Shown here piece after piece: positions 10,760 to 21,143 of a stretch of DNA of 64,000 nt. Positions within the stretch are counted from its first letter, which is position 1. Every line of letters starts with the position of its first letter. Below the pieces are notes generated by a model. That model had not been told where the DNA came from. It was given only the letters and a program-made list of their open reading frames with translations, and made no database searches. Origin of the DNA: Hydnum rufescens UP504 (lineage: Eukaryota; Basidiomycota; Agaricomycetes; Cantharellales; Hydnaceae); NCBI GenBank assembly GCA_014904985.1, contig MU128973.1:62001-126000 (forward strand). The letters are read 5' to 3'. A program made the translations under genes and the position numbers.

Positions 10760-11074
10760 GTAAGAATAAAACAGAACTGCCAAATTAAACCCCACTGACT
10801 GGGGGTAGCAGTGATAATAAATAAATAAATAATTATAAATGGAACATGTTATCCCCGATAAGCCCATATGGCCTGCTGCAAGTCTGAGATTCTCTAAGTC
10901 CCAGTTTCGGCCAATTTTCGGCCAATTTTCGGCCATTTCGGCCAATTCTGGGTCAGGAGGTGAAATCATAAAAATGGCCATTTCGGCCGAAATGGTGATG
11001 GGACCTACTTAGGTACCATTATCTGCCCTGGAAGTGGTACCTAACTAGGTAGGCTTAGATGACTGACCAAGGTG
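10760..11074 (-). repeat. Right terminal inverted repeat region of element II
   Basis: Inverted counterpart of 5859-6070, with ATAAATAAATAAT, several GGCCAATTTTCGGCC repeats and GGTACCATTATCTGCCC, ending ATGACTGACCA at 11,069. Part of it (about 10,800-10,905) is repeated in inverted orientation at about 11,390-11,560, at the start of element III, so II and III share subterminal sequence. Confidence 0.7.
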
Positions 11075-11241
11075 ACCACACACCCACCCAAGCGGGTGTG
11101 GTGCTACTAGGTAATTTTTTTTTTGAATTTCTATATGTACAGCGACACAAAAGGAGCAGCGCAAGCTGCTCCTTTTGCGTGGCTTCGAAATTTTTTTTTA
11201 CTAACGTACGCTATTATTGTAGGATCCAAGCCAGAGCCAAA
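11075..11241 (+). repeat. Continuation of element I right arm after element II
   Basis: P2 hairpin (about 11,078-11,102), intron 11,111-11,222 (GTAATT...CTAAC...TAG) with P1 hairpin at about 11,143-11,178, then GATCCAAGCCAGAGCC. This is nearly the same as the modules at 5,624-5,790, which shows that element I runs on past the insertion. It stops matching at about 11,236, where the element III end begins. Confidence 0.75.
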
Positions 11242-11560
11242 CCAGTCAGCCATAATTGTATATCTAGTTAGGCCCTTTTGCCTTGCTTTTATTCAATCTA
11301 AGAGTGGGTTTTTAGGTGGGGGCCCCTGGGGCCCACTGGGTGATTTCACAGCATGAGACAAGGGGCCCCATGGGGCCCCTCTCACCTTAGACTGGGACTT
11401 AGAGATTCTCAGACAATGGCAAGAAGTCATGGTCTTTCAGTCTGACTTAGAGATTCTCAGACTTGCAGGACAGCAGGCCATACGGGCTTATCAGGGATAG
11501 TATGTTCCATTTATAATTATTTATTTATTATCACTATATTATACTTATGCTACCCCAGGT
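11236..11560. repeat. Left terminal region of element III (probable)
   Basis: Starts CCAGTCAGCCATAATTG..CTAGTTAG, which pairs with the complement at about 28,318-28,358 (CTAGTTAG...GGCTGACCAGG). GGGGCCCC palindromes (about 11,320-11,380; right counterpart 28,260-28,282) and TTAGAGATTCTCAG repeats follow. The terminal motif CAGTCAGCCA/TGGTCAGCCA resembles TGGTCAGTCA at the element II ends. Boundaries are inferred and no target duplication could be confirmed. Confidence 0.5.
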
Positions 11561-11570
11561 CAGCAGGGTA

Positions 11571-12847
11571 CAATGGTGCCAAAAGAGCAGCTCCCACTGC
11601 TCTTTTGGCACTGTCTCAGGTTCTTTACTTACAACTTAGTTATTATTCTAGATCACCTACCCCCAGATGAAACCCCATATGATAAAAATACAGATGACAC
11701 CCCACCCAAAATACGGATGCATGCAGCCTCCCCCATGAAGTGCTGTGAAATTGATCACTGGAATGCCCATGCAATGAAGTCTCACCTGGGATATATGCGT
11801 GCAAAGCCCCTGCAAAATGCAGGGACTTGAGCAGGTGCATTATTGACAATTCTTTTGGTCTATTCCCTACCCGTGGGTGATGGATATGATGGATATTATC
11901 CACATATCCATCTGATTGTAGGTATAATTGTTGTACTTAGCTAATTATTGATACAATAAATGTAATACACCATTATTGAATTTTTAGTATTATGTAATGA
12001 GTGATGTATCACTGGCTGTGATACATCCCTTGTGTCGGCATATTAGAGAGAGTTGATTAATCTATGGTGTGTCTACCACTCCAAAAAGAGCAGCATTTGC
12101 TGCTCTTTTTGTGCCATAGGGGTGCACTTATCTTATGTAGAACAACACACCCACTGTAGTGGGTGTGCGGTTTGTGTGGCCCCTGGGGCGGTGCATGGCC
12201 ACTCACATTTTTGTTTGGCACTGTTTCATTGAGTTTGGCTTCATTTCATTTTGCGTGTTGCTGCTGGGGCCCCTGGCCAATCAGGTCTCGTTTGGGGGGG
12301 TTCATTTGATGCCATGCCATGACCTAGAATTAATTAAAAGGTGGTCAGTAAAGAAATTCAAAGTAGTGCAAAAAGAGCAGCTTTCACTGCTCTTTTTGCA
12401 CCGTTGTATCTACTACAGTAAAAAGAAAAAATTACCTTGAATGACCACACCCACTGCTGTGGGTGCGTGGTCATTGGCCTGCATTTCTAGATGGTGGCCT
12501 GTTTGGTGGGTAAGACACAACTCAATGCTGGCAATTGCCGGCATGCAAAGAGTGCCCAAGTGCCAGCACTACAAGCACAATACATGTTAATAGGAAGTAT
12601 CTAGAAAAAAAATAAAGACTATATAGCGACTATTTTTGCAAAAAAAAAAAAAAAAGGAAAAGGATGATGATAATAAGGAAGAGCCCAATAAGGCATGACA
12701 TGCCTACATTGCAAAGTGGATTGGGCCACTTCTATGGGTCAGAATCGGCCCAAATTTAAATATGTTGGTTGTATATATGCACCCTACATGGGTGACTAAT
12801 TATATTGGACAATCCTTCAATTTTTCAATTTTTTCACACCCTCAATT
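11571..12847 (-). repeat. Left arm of palindromic intron-array element III
   Basis: Minus-strand modules. Intron 12,435-12,324 (GTAATT...CTGAC...TAG) holds a P1 hairpin near 12,366. A second donor, ATAAGT, at 12,131 is followed by P1 near 12,082, but its acceptor is not clear. A further P1-like hairpin lies at 11,574-11,609. P2 hairpins lie near 12,441 and 12,145. The stretch 12,060-12,640 is the inverted near-copy of 4,400-4,930 in element I. The stretch 11,640-12,060 has no module or gene I can recognise. The half-palindrome 12,520-12,847 belongs to the centre of element III. Confidence 0.7.
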
Positions 12848-13519
12848 ATGGTTGCCATGGTCAGGTTTTGGTCAGGTTTTGCCCAATTTGGGCAAAACCT
12901 AAACCTGACCAGGTTCCAAAATCACCCATGAGGTCAAAACCTGAACCTGACCTGAGGTTTGGTTCCATTCAGGTCAGGTTCAGGTTTAAACCTGGTTTAA
13001 ACCTGAAACCTGAGGTATGAGGGAAGCCAACATTTTCAGGGGGTACTACAGAATATCTACACCCTCTGCTCAAGTCTCTGCTTCTGCCACCCCCTTTACA
13101 TCCTGCTTTAGATCCACATCTCCTTCCTAGCTCCCATTCACTTCAATTTATTGCTCACACATCTGCTGGAGATGGTATTTAGTCACTACATTCTGTCATG
13201 TGACTTGTGACCTGCACCAATTACCTCATTTGATGGCCAAATCATGTGACTTCTGACTCCAGAACTATTGTCCCATGTGTAAATTGCCAGATTTGGTGGC
13301 AGAATAATGGTCAATTTACATGGAATGGAACCTACACCCTACCTTTCAGGTTCAGGTTTAAACCTGGTTTCAGACTGGTTTTTGGATTCAGGGCAAGGGC
13401 AAAACCTGAACCTGACCTGAAGAAAATGAAATGAAACCTGACCCAATGGAACCTGACCTGGGTCAGGTTCAGGTTTAAACTCAGGTTCCACAGGTTTAAA
13501 CCTGAACCACAGCATCCAT
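12848..13519. mobile_element. Non-autonomous TIR element (672 bp) with 10-bp target duplication
   Basis: Flanked by the direct repeat ACCCTCAATT (12,838-12,847 and 13,520-13,529). Ends are inverted: ATGGTTGCCATGGTCAGG against the complement of CCTGAACCACAGCATCCAT. The interior has repeated CAGGTTTAAACCTG-type palindromes near both ends and no reading frame of note. A 9-11 bp duplication fits Mutator-like elements, but with no transposase the superfamily is a guess. It sits exactly in the centre of the element III palindrome. Confidence 0.8.
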
Positions 13520-14957
13520 ACCCTCAATTCCCTAATTAGGGAATTGAGGGTGTGAAAAATTGAAAAATTGAAGGATCATCCAATATAATTAGTTGCCCAC
13601 ATAGGGTGCATATATACAACCAACATATTTAAATTTGGGCCGATTCTGACCCATAGAAGTGGCCCAATCCACTTTGCAATGTAGGCATGTCATGCCTTAT
13701 TGGGCTCTTCCTTATTATCATCATCCTTTTCCTTTTTTTTTTTTTTTTGCAAAAATAGTCGCTATATAGTCTTTATTTTTTTTCCAGATACTTCCTATTA
13801 ACATGTATTGTGCTTGTAGTGCTGGCACTTGGGCACTCTTTGCATGCCGGCAATTGCCAGCATTGAGTCTGCGTCTTTCTTGCAACTCTGCAACCACAAC
13901 AAACAACCACCTGGAAAGGCAAGCAAATGACCACACACCCGCCATTGCAGGTGTGTGGTCATAAGGTGAGTTTCCTTATCAGTAGATACAACAGTGCAAA
14001 AAGAGCAGTGAAAGCTGCTCTTTTTGCACTGCTTTGAATACTTTTACTAACCACTCATTTATTCTTCCAGATCATGGCATCTGACAAAACCCCGTGAAAT
14101 GACAAGGACCTAAACGGCGATATGGCAAACAATAACATGCCAAACAACAATGTGTCAAACGAGGATGTGACAGACACCAGCATATCAAATGAGGACACAA
14201 CAGATGCCAATGCATCAAACAAGGACGCAACAGACGCCAGTGCATCAAACAAGGACACGACAGATGCCAACGCATCAAATGAGGACGTGACAGATGCCAG
14301 CGCGTCAAACAAGGATGTGACAGATGCCAACACATCAAACGAGCATGCAACAGATGAGAACACACCCAACATATGGCCCCAGGAACCACACACCAGCTGC
14401 AGCAGGTGTGTGGTACTATAAGATGAGTTTTTTTTAAATTTAAATTTCATGGCACAAGAAGCGCAGCGTAAGCTGCTCTTCTTGCAGTGCTTTAATTTTT
14501 AACTAACAACATCTTATTTTTCTAGATCTTGGACTTGAACCCCAGTGAACCCCCAACCTCAAACCTGAGCCAAACCCTGTGACCCCAAACCCAAGCCAAA
14601 CCCTGCGACTCCAAAGCCACTGAACGACGGCCCGCAAGCCAAACCCTGTGACCCTGAACCCTGCAACTCCAAAACTGCCGAATGAATGCTCGCAAGCCAA
14701 ACCCCACAAACAGAAATGCGACCAATGTGACCATGACAGATGACAACGTGCCCAATGAGTGGCCGCACCAACCGCACACCTGCTATGGTGGGGGTGTGGC
14801 TCTCTATAGAAGGTGAGTCCCCCCAGTGTATACATCTGCACAAAAAGAGCAGTGAAAGCTGCTCTTTTTGCACTGCCTTTATTTCTTAATTGACCGACTT
14901 TTTTTTTCTATTAGGTCTTCACTTTCACGTGAATGAATACCAACATGAGAACCCCAC
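13520..14957 (+). repeat. Right arm of element III, proximal part
   Basis: After the half-palindrome (13,520-13,870) come plus-strand modules: introns 13,966-14,070 (GTGAGT...CTAAC...CAG), 14,423-14,525 (ATGAGT...CTAAC...TAG) and 14,813-14,914 (GTGAGT...CTGAC-like...TAG). P1 hairpins lie near 13,994, 14,450 and 14,837; P2 hairpins near 13,930, 14,388 and 14,770. The exon at 14,071-14,422 has 30-bp tandem repeats giving units such as TDASASNKDV in one frame. The arm corresponds module by module to 1-1313 inverted. It is interrupted at 14,957 by a gypsy retrotransposon and continues at 27,800. Confidence 0.82.
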
Positions 14958-15817
14958 TGTAGAAGAGAAATTGTTCTGGCCTCAAAAACCCCTTGGTTTA
15001 AGCCCTTCAAGAAAATCTGCATCTTGCCAGCATTGAACTCTGGAAGAGAAGTATAACCACTTATACTAAGGAAATCCGCATTTTGGCACATGACTTAAGG
15101 GCAGGTGATCTACCAAGAGGTTAGTAAGGAGGGAGATGAGTAAAACAATTGGTAAGGTGATTAGTGAGCATGACTAAAGGGTGAGTAAGGGGATTAGTAA
15201 GAGGATGAGTCATGTGGAGGATTCAGAAAGGTATAAAGAGAGGGGGGATTTAGTGTAGAGGATCATCTGAAGAGGAGTCCCCTCCAAGGATCAAGGTGCT
15301 CCCTGAGGATCATTGTACCCTAATATCCAAGTACCCATTAGTAGAGAGAATAATAGTATCTTGAACAAGGAGAAGAGTATAAAAGGGAATAAGAGAATCA
15401 GAGTGTGTCAGTCTTGCTTAGTTGTGTGAAGTATAGTGGATAGTTGTAGAACCCTCAGAGCAGGAGTTGCTAGACATCCATTCTTGAAGTCGTGTGTTTG
15501 AATCTTGAGTCTTGCAGTTGTGTCTTGAAGGATCTTGGAAGTGTCTTAAGGTCTTGTGTTCGAATCTTGGTGTCTTGTTATCTGCGTTTTGGAGTATCTG
15601 AAGGTCCTGTGTTCAAATCTTGTGCTAAGCATCTATCTTGGAGTCTTGTGTTCAAGTCCTAAGGTCAAACCAACAACAAAACCAGTATAAAACAACAGTT
15701 GAGTGGCACATAACCCATCGAAACTGATCTGTCCTCATCTAACACATTCTAAACAAACAACTTATAACATTTAGAGACTGGTCAGAAACAAATAAAGCCC
15801 ATTAGGTCTCTTCTATA
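14958..15817 (+). repeat. 5' LTR of retrotransposon A
   Basis: Starts TGTAGAAGAGA and ends TCTCTTCTATA, an inverted terminal pair with a final TA rather than the usual CA. It contains GTATAAAGAGAGG (about 15,231) and GTATAAAAGGGAAT (about 15,368), which are TATA-like. The primer-binding region would begin right after it (ATTGGTGGTCCTTACAGGGG); I cannot assign the tRNA. Confidence 0.93.
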
Positions 15818-15897
15818 ATTGGTGGTCCTTACAGGGGGATTTTTCAATTTTGATCAATTTTGTGTGTTCAAATCAAGTCTAAATCAATTAATTCAGT

Positions 15898-17193
15898 ATG
15901 ACAACACCTCAAACCCCTCAATTGATGCCAAGGCCTTCTGCCAAGGATGCTCCATATTTCAAAGGAAAGTGACTGGACAAGTTTCTTATTGATTATGAAG
16001 CATGCTGTGAAGAAGCATTATATACAGATGAGGAGAAGTGTAAGCATTTGGTATGATATTGTGGAAGGAAAGTTGCAGAGTTGTTAAAGAATCTTCCTGA
16101 AGCAAAAGGAAATTCCTTTAAAGAACTCATGGATAGGCTTAGGGATTTCTATGGACAAACCGATAACAAGAAGAGGTACACCAGGGAACATCTGGCTCGC
16201 TATTGTTTCAAACCTTGTTCAATCAAGAGTGAAGCAGATCTTGACACATACTATCGAAAGTTTGTGACTCAAGCTCATCACTTACAAGCAAAAGGAATGA
16301 TCGTGGAAAGGGATGAAAATGATTTATTTTGGCAAGGAATACCCCAAGAAGTGCAACAAGTCGTATTACCCTACCTTCGAGTGCTTCCAGGTTTTGATGA
16401 CTCTAAACCCCTCAGCCATTTCACAGCATATAAATGCATAAAGTCCTGCCTTAAGGATGACATGTATTACAACATTCAAGACCTGCACAAACATGAGGGA
16501 AAGACTTACTACAAGGGCAAGGTCAGATTCAAGAAAAACTATTACAAACACTCAAAATCAGACTTGGATTCTTCAGATTCTTCAGATGCAGATTCCAGTG
16601 ATGACGAATCAGAGGAGGAAGGGTCAAGCAGTGATAGTGATAGTGTAAAAACGCAGATGGAAATGCCCCCAAAGAGAGGATCAGCCCCACATAAATCAGC
16701 CTCAACTCCAGCCCTGAAGACAGTTTCAGATCAAGTAGGTGAATTAGCAAAATCATTTAATGAAATGAAAATACACCTTGTGCGATCTTATCTGAACAGC
16801 AATTTACCTACATCTGATCACCAGACAAGAATTGAAAACCAGGGTATTGATAGTCCTGCTACTTATCCCAATAATATTCCAAGGAATTCGAATTGTTATC
16901 CTGACAGATCTTTGGAAGGATCAAGGAGTGCGGTTATTTGTTGGTTTTGTGACAAAACCGGAGTTCATGTGGTGGGAATGAAGAATTGCCCAGATGTGCA
17001 GGCAATGATTCGTCAGGGGATGATCAAGTATGCTGTGGATGGAATATTGGTCAAGAGTGATGGAATGTGCTTACCAAGAGGAATTCCTGGACAAGGAGGA
17101 ATTAAGCAAGCAATAATAAATGAGCTGCAGAGTCTTACCCCTCCAAATGCTCGAACTGTTAGTGCTTGTAGTGTGGTGGATGAATATGGATGA
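15898..17193 (+). pseudogene. Gag of retrotransposon A, interrupted
   Basis: Starts at ATG 15,898. TGA stops at 15,970-15,972 and 16,054-16,056 break the N-terminus (RYCGRKV is expected where TGA-YCGRKV is read). From 16,057 the frame is open to 17,193. Visible parts are a gag-like helical core (about 16,081-16,480), a Ser/Asp/Glu-rich acidic segment (about 16,560-16,650) and a Cys-rich knuckle-like CWFCDKTGVHVVGMKNC at about 16,940. The frame then continues, after TGA 17,191-17,193, into 17,224-17,616, a proline-rich acidic linker towards protease. Confidence 0.8.
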
Positions 17194-17609
17194 CCGCTTT
17201 TTCAGGGACAATCATATACAGTAATGGCAGAACCAAGAGCCAATCCAGTTGCAAAATCTGACAAGCCTGAAGTCAGATATACTCCCATGGGTGAGAGGCC
17301 CCACAACAAGGTTTCTCATCTGCTTAAGCATCAAGTCACTGTCAAGATACCACCAAGAAATGTAGCACATCCTGTACCAGAAACTCACCCCAGTCCATCC
17401 CAGCAACCAGTTGTGGAAATGGAGGTAGATGATGCACATGAAATTGAGAAAACACGGCCACAGGAGGTTAAAAAGGGCCCAGAAAAAGAGCCAAAACCAG
17501 CCTATGTTCCGCATATTCCACCACCCCAGTCATTTCAACTCCGTTTCTCAATGCAAGGACAAAGACTCCATCACCTGATACCCAGAAACCTGAAGAGAAA
17601 CATCCCCAG

Positions 17610-18740
17610 GTGGTGATATTACAAAGAAATCATAAAACCAAGGAACCACTCCCAAAAGAACAGCTTCCAGCAGAAGAAAAGACAAAGAATGTCAAGTTCA
17701 AAAACAACATTCAGCAGGAGGACATAGAAATGGAAGTGGACTCTCCAGAGAAACATTTGCCTAAGAGTGGACCAGCATTCAAGTTTACAACTGAGTTTCA
17801 GGATGCGTGTGAAGACAAGGAAGTAGTAAAAAAGGTATTAAATCAAAAAATAGAAATATCTTTAGGGGACTTTCTTGGAATAGCACCTGGACCTGCTAAG
17901 TTGTTTGCTGCTGGGCTAAAGTTAAAAAGGGAACCAAGAAACAAGTACAGGGACCCTCTTACTGTGAACTCTGCAGCATATGAAGAAGGAGAAATTAGTG
18001 AATCATCAGATGAATCATCGGAAGAAGGATCAGAGTTTGAAGGAGATGCAAAAGAACCTTGGGAATGGTTGTATAGGGCTCATCTGATTCATGCAAAACC
18101 AAGGAGGATGTTTGCAGTGGCCACAGGGAAGGTTAATGGAAAGGTGATGGGAAGAGAGGATGTGTCTCTAATGATCGACTCAGGATCCGAATTGAATCTA
18201 ATCTCAAGTGATGCCATGGAGAAACTGAACATCCCAATGGATTGTGATGGAGAATGTTGGTCACTTCAAGGAATCAATAGTGGACCTGAACCTCTATTAG
18301 GATGTTGTCGAGATGTCCAAGTAGAAATAGGTGGAATACGTTTTGATCATCATTTCTTTGTTAAAAATGGGAAATTTGCAGACGATGATGTCTTGTTAGG
18401 TCAACCTTGGCTTATGGATATGGGTGCCCAAATATCATATGGAGTAAAAGAAGGAAAAGGGGGAATGACGATCCAGGCTTTCCAGAATGGGGATATGGAC
18501 CAATCATCAGTACTAATGCAAGCACTAGTGAATGAATCACGAGAAAAGATGAAGCTAGTCAACTCCATTTCAGTCATTCCACCAAAATCACCTACAGAAC
18601 AAGAACCCACCAGCATTACAGAAGAAGAGCTGATGATAGATCAATATCAAAGAGTGAAAGCCACCCCATCATATAGTTCACTAAAAGGAGATGCTCCTTC
18701 AATCCCGACATTTGGAAGAGAACTTTCAGAAGCCTTATGA
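17610..18740 (+). pseudogene. Protease region of retrotransposon A
   Basis: The aspartic protease active site is the run VSLMIDSGSELNLIS at about 18,160-18,205, followed by the flap-side strand and DVLLGQPWLMDMGA, typical of retropepsins in gypsy polyproteins. Upstream is an acidic linker. The frame shifts from the gag frame at about 17,610 and ends at TGA 18,738-18,740, where the family reads through (LPEVKRKVEELK follows in frame). It would cleave the polyprotein in virus-like particles. Confidence 0.82.
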
Positions 18741-19376
18741 CTCCCAGAGGTAAAGAGGAAAGTGGAAGAGTTGAAGGAGAACAAGTATGTTATGGATGCA
18801 TTGGTGAACAAGCATGGAATTGCTGCAAGAAATCTACAAAATGCATGGAGATCATCAGCTCATTTGCAGAAAACACCTTGAGGCTCGCATACAGAAGACT
18901 ATAAGAAAGCCACTTACCTCAAGAAATAAGTCAAGTAGCCAGTCAACATTTAGCCCAGATTATACAGACCAACCATAAGATAGATGAAGTAAAAACAGTG
19001 AGTAAAAAGAAAAAATTCCTGTTCCACTTGGACTAAACTCAGAGATCAGTCATACGAGAACCATATTAAGGATTTACATCATTAATCTCTCCCCATTGCC
19101 TAACATCCTCCACAGTTAAAGAAACTTTCGATATACCAAGAAATTGACACCAGAACGAATCAAGAGATCATTTCAAACATACCTAATGATTTTCTGACAG
19201 AACAGAACTTGATTTGCTTCTTCATGTGGTGGCCTCGGCAAGAAAAAGGGTTGGCTTTTTGAACAATCGGAAGAGGCATCTTCAAACCTGAATATTTTCC
19301 AGATTACATCATGGAAACCATTTCCTCATTATACCATGGGAATTGCCCCCCATTAAAAACATCTCCTCTCTTTTTT
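18741..19376 (+). other. Low-quality contig end upstream of the scaffold gap
   Basis: Carries remnants of the protease-RT linker. From about 19,135 it is an error-rich second copy of 19,402-19,626, with single-base insertions and deletions (for example CTTTTTGAACAA against CTTTTGACAA). It is best read as two overlapping contig ends that were not merged. Confidence 0.8.
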
Positions 19377-19401
19377 NNNNNNNNNNNNNNNNNNNNNNNN
19401 N
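19377..19401. other. Assembly gap (25 N)
   Basis: A run of 25 N. The sequences on the two sides are duplicates, so the true gap is likely negative (an overlap). Confidence 0.95.
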
Positions 19402-20945
19402 ATACCAAGAAATTGACACCAGAACGAATCAAGAGATCATTTCAAACATACCTAATGATTTTCTGACAGAACAAGAACTTGATTTGCTTCTTCATGTGGT
19501 GGCTCGGCAAGAAAAAGGGTTGGCTTTTGACAAATCGGAAAGAGGCATCTTCAAACCTGAATATTTTCCAGATTACATCATGGAAACCATTCCTCATATA
19601 CCATGGGAATTGCCCCCATTAAACCTCCTAAGGCCGATTGTAGCTCAAATGATACAAATGATCAAAGAACAGTTGGGCAGCAGGAAAGTACAAAACATCC
19701 TGGTCTTCTTATCATTCTCAGATGTTTGCAGTAGCCAAGCCAAAGGGTGGTTTTCGAATTGTGCATGATCTTCAACCTCTCAATGCAGTGTCAGTTAGAG
19801 ATTCAAGTCTCCCCCCAAACATCAATGATTTCGCAGACAGCTTTGTAGGACATTCAGTGTATATTGTTGCTGACCTGTTTGCTGGATGTGATGGACGACA
19901 AGTAGCAGAAGAGTCACAAGAATTGACAACATCAGATTCACCATTGGGGCCAGTAAAGTTAACATCATTACCTCAAGGATATACCAACAGCATGCAAGAA
20001 TTTATGCAGACAGTGAGGCACATGATCAAACCAATGATTCCACATGAAGCAGATGCATTTGTTGATGATGTAGCTGGAAAAGGACCAAGGACAAGATATG
20101 AAGATAAGCCAATCCCAGAGAACCTCAATATTCGACAGTTTATTTGGGAATTTGCACATACAGTGGACTGATTGTTTGCAACCTTTGCAGAAGCCAGATG
20201 TACAGCCTCAGGGAACAAGCTGGTCCTAGCAACACCATTGGTCAATATAGTAGGAAACGTATGTTCAATGGAAGGAAGACGCCCTCACCATGGAATAGTA
20301 ACAAAGATATTGAATTGGCCACAACCAACCAATGTCAAGGAAGTCCGTGGTTTTCTGGGAACAGTTGGAGTCACAAGGAATTGGATCTGGAAGTATGCTG
20401 AGATAGCCAAGCCTTTAACACAATTAACAAAGAAGACCATGAAAGAATTTGAATGGACTGAAGAAGCCACACAAGCAATGCAAAAGTTGAAAGAATTAGC
20501 ATCAGATTTACCCACTAGAAAGTCATTGGACATCTCAATTGCCAATGTTAAGCCCCTGAGCGAAAGAACCTCTGATTATGGTTTGGTTACCCTTGCAGTA
20601 GACAGTTCAGTCATAGCAGTGGGGTGGATTGAATACCAGACTTTAAAAGAAGGTAGATTCCCCCTTGTGTTTGGCTCAATCACCAATAATGATGCAGAGT
20701 CAAGGTATTCACAACCTCAGTTAGAGCTGAAAGGTTTATACAAAGCCCTAATGGCACAGAGAAATGATTTATGGGGCATTCACTTCAAGGTAGAAGTAGA
20801 TGCAAAGTTCTTGAAACAGACTATCAATATTCCAGGGCTACCTAATCAGGCGATGTCAAGATGGATTTCATATATGCAATTGTTCAACTTCAAACTGATG
20901 CATGTACCAGCTACAAGACATGTGGGACCAGATGGTTTATCGTGA
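19402..20945 (+). pseudogene. Reverse transcriptase and RNase H of retrotransposon A
   Basis: RT motifs: FAVAKPKGGFRIVHDLQPLN (about 19,724), the ADLFAGCD strand, LPQGYTNS and the catalytic AFVDDVAG at about 20,055, an F-x-DD box. A TGA at 20,169-20,171 interrupts HTVD-LFATFAEARC. The connection and RNase H follow (WPQPTNVKEVRGFLG; LAVDSSVIAVGWIEYQ; NDAESRYSQPQLELKGLYKAL; HVPATRHVGPDGLS), ended by TGA 20,943-20,945 where RRP is usual. A frameshift near 19,720 separates the N-terminal part. It would copy element RNA into DNA and degrade the template. Confidence 0.9.
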
Positions 20946-21143
20946 TGGCCAAAGGACGGGAATGATATGGATGACATGGAAGAAGAGCTTGAGGTCGCAG
21001 AGTTGGGCCATTTTCTTTCTGGGCCACGGTACCTTGCAGAATGGGAAGAAGAGCAAGGGCAGCTAAAGAATGTTAGTATGAGTGCAAAAACCTGATTAAA
21101 AAGCGAAGTGTACAAAGATTTGATCAAGTTAGGAGAATGACGG

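Larger units (their letters stand above)
5859..11074. mobile_element. Palindromic intron-array element II, nested in element I
   Basis: A 5.2-kb element with imperfect terminal inverted repeats: the left end contains TGGTCAGTCAT (5864-5874) and the right end its complement ATGACTGACCA (11,059-11,069). Both continue into GGACCTA-TTAGGTACC sequences. The heptamer ACCACAC occurs directly outside both ends (5852-5858 and 11,075-11,081) and could be a 7-bp target duplication, but this heptamer also belongs to the P2 hairpin family, so the call is tentative. The flanks join into one continuous element I module, which supports insertion. Inside are a left arm, a perfect central palindrome and a right arm. 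No transposase is visible, so the element would depend on enzymes supplied elsewhere. Confidence 0.65.

Noticed and set aside
1..14900. Many short ORFs containing PHTR..GCVV, TTHP..VCG or NHTP..AGVW peptides
   Set aside because: These are translations of the P2 hairpin in its three stop-free frames, on both strands. They follow the DNA palindrome, not a protein.
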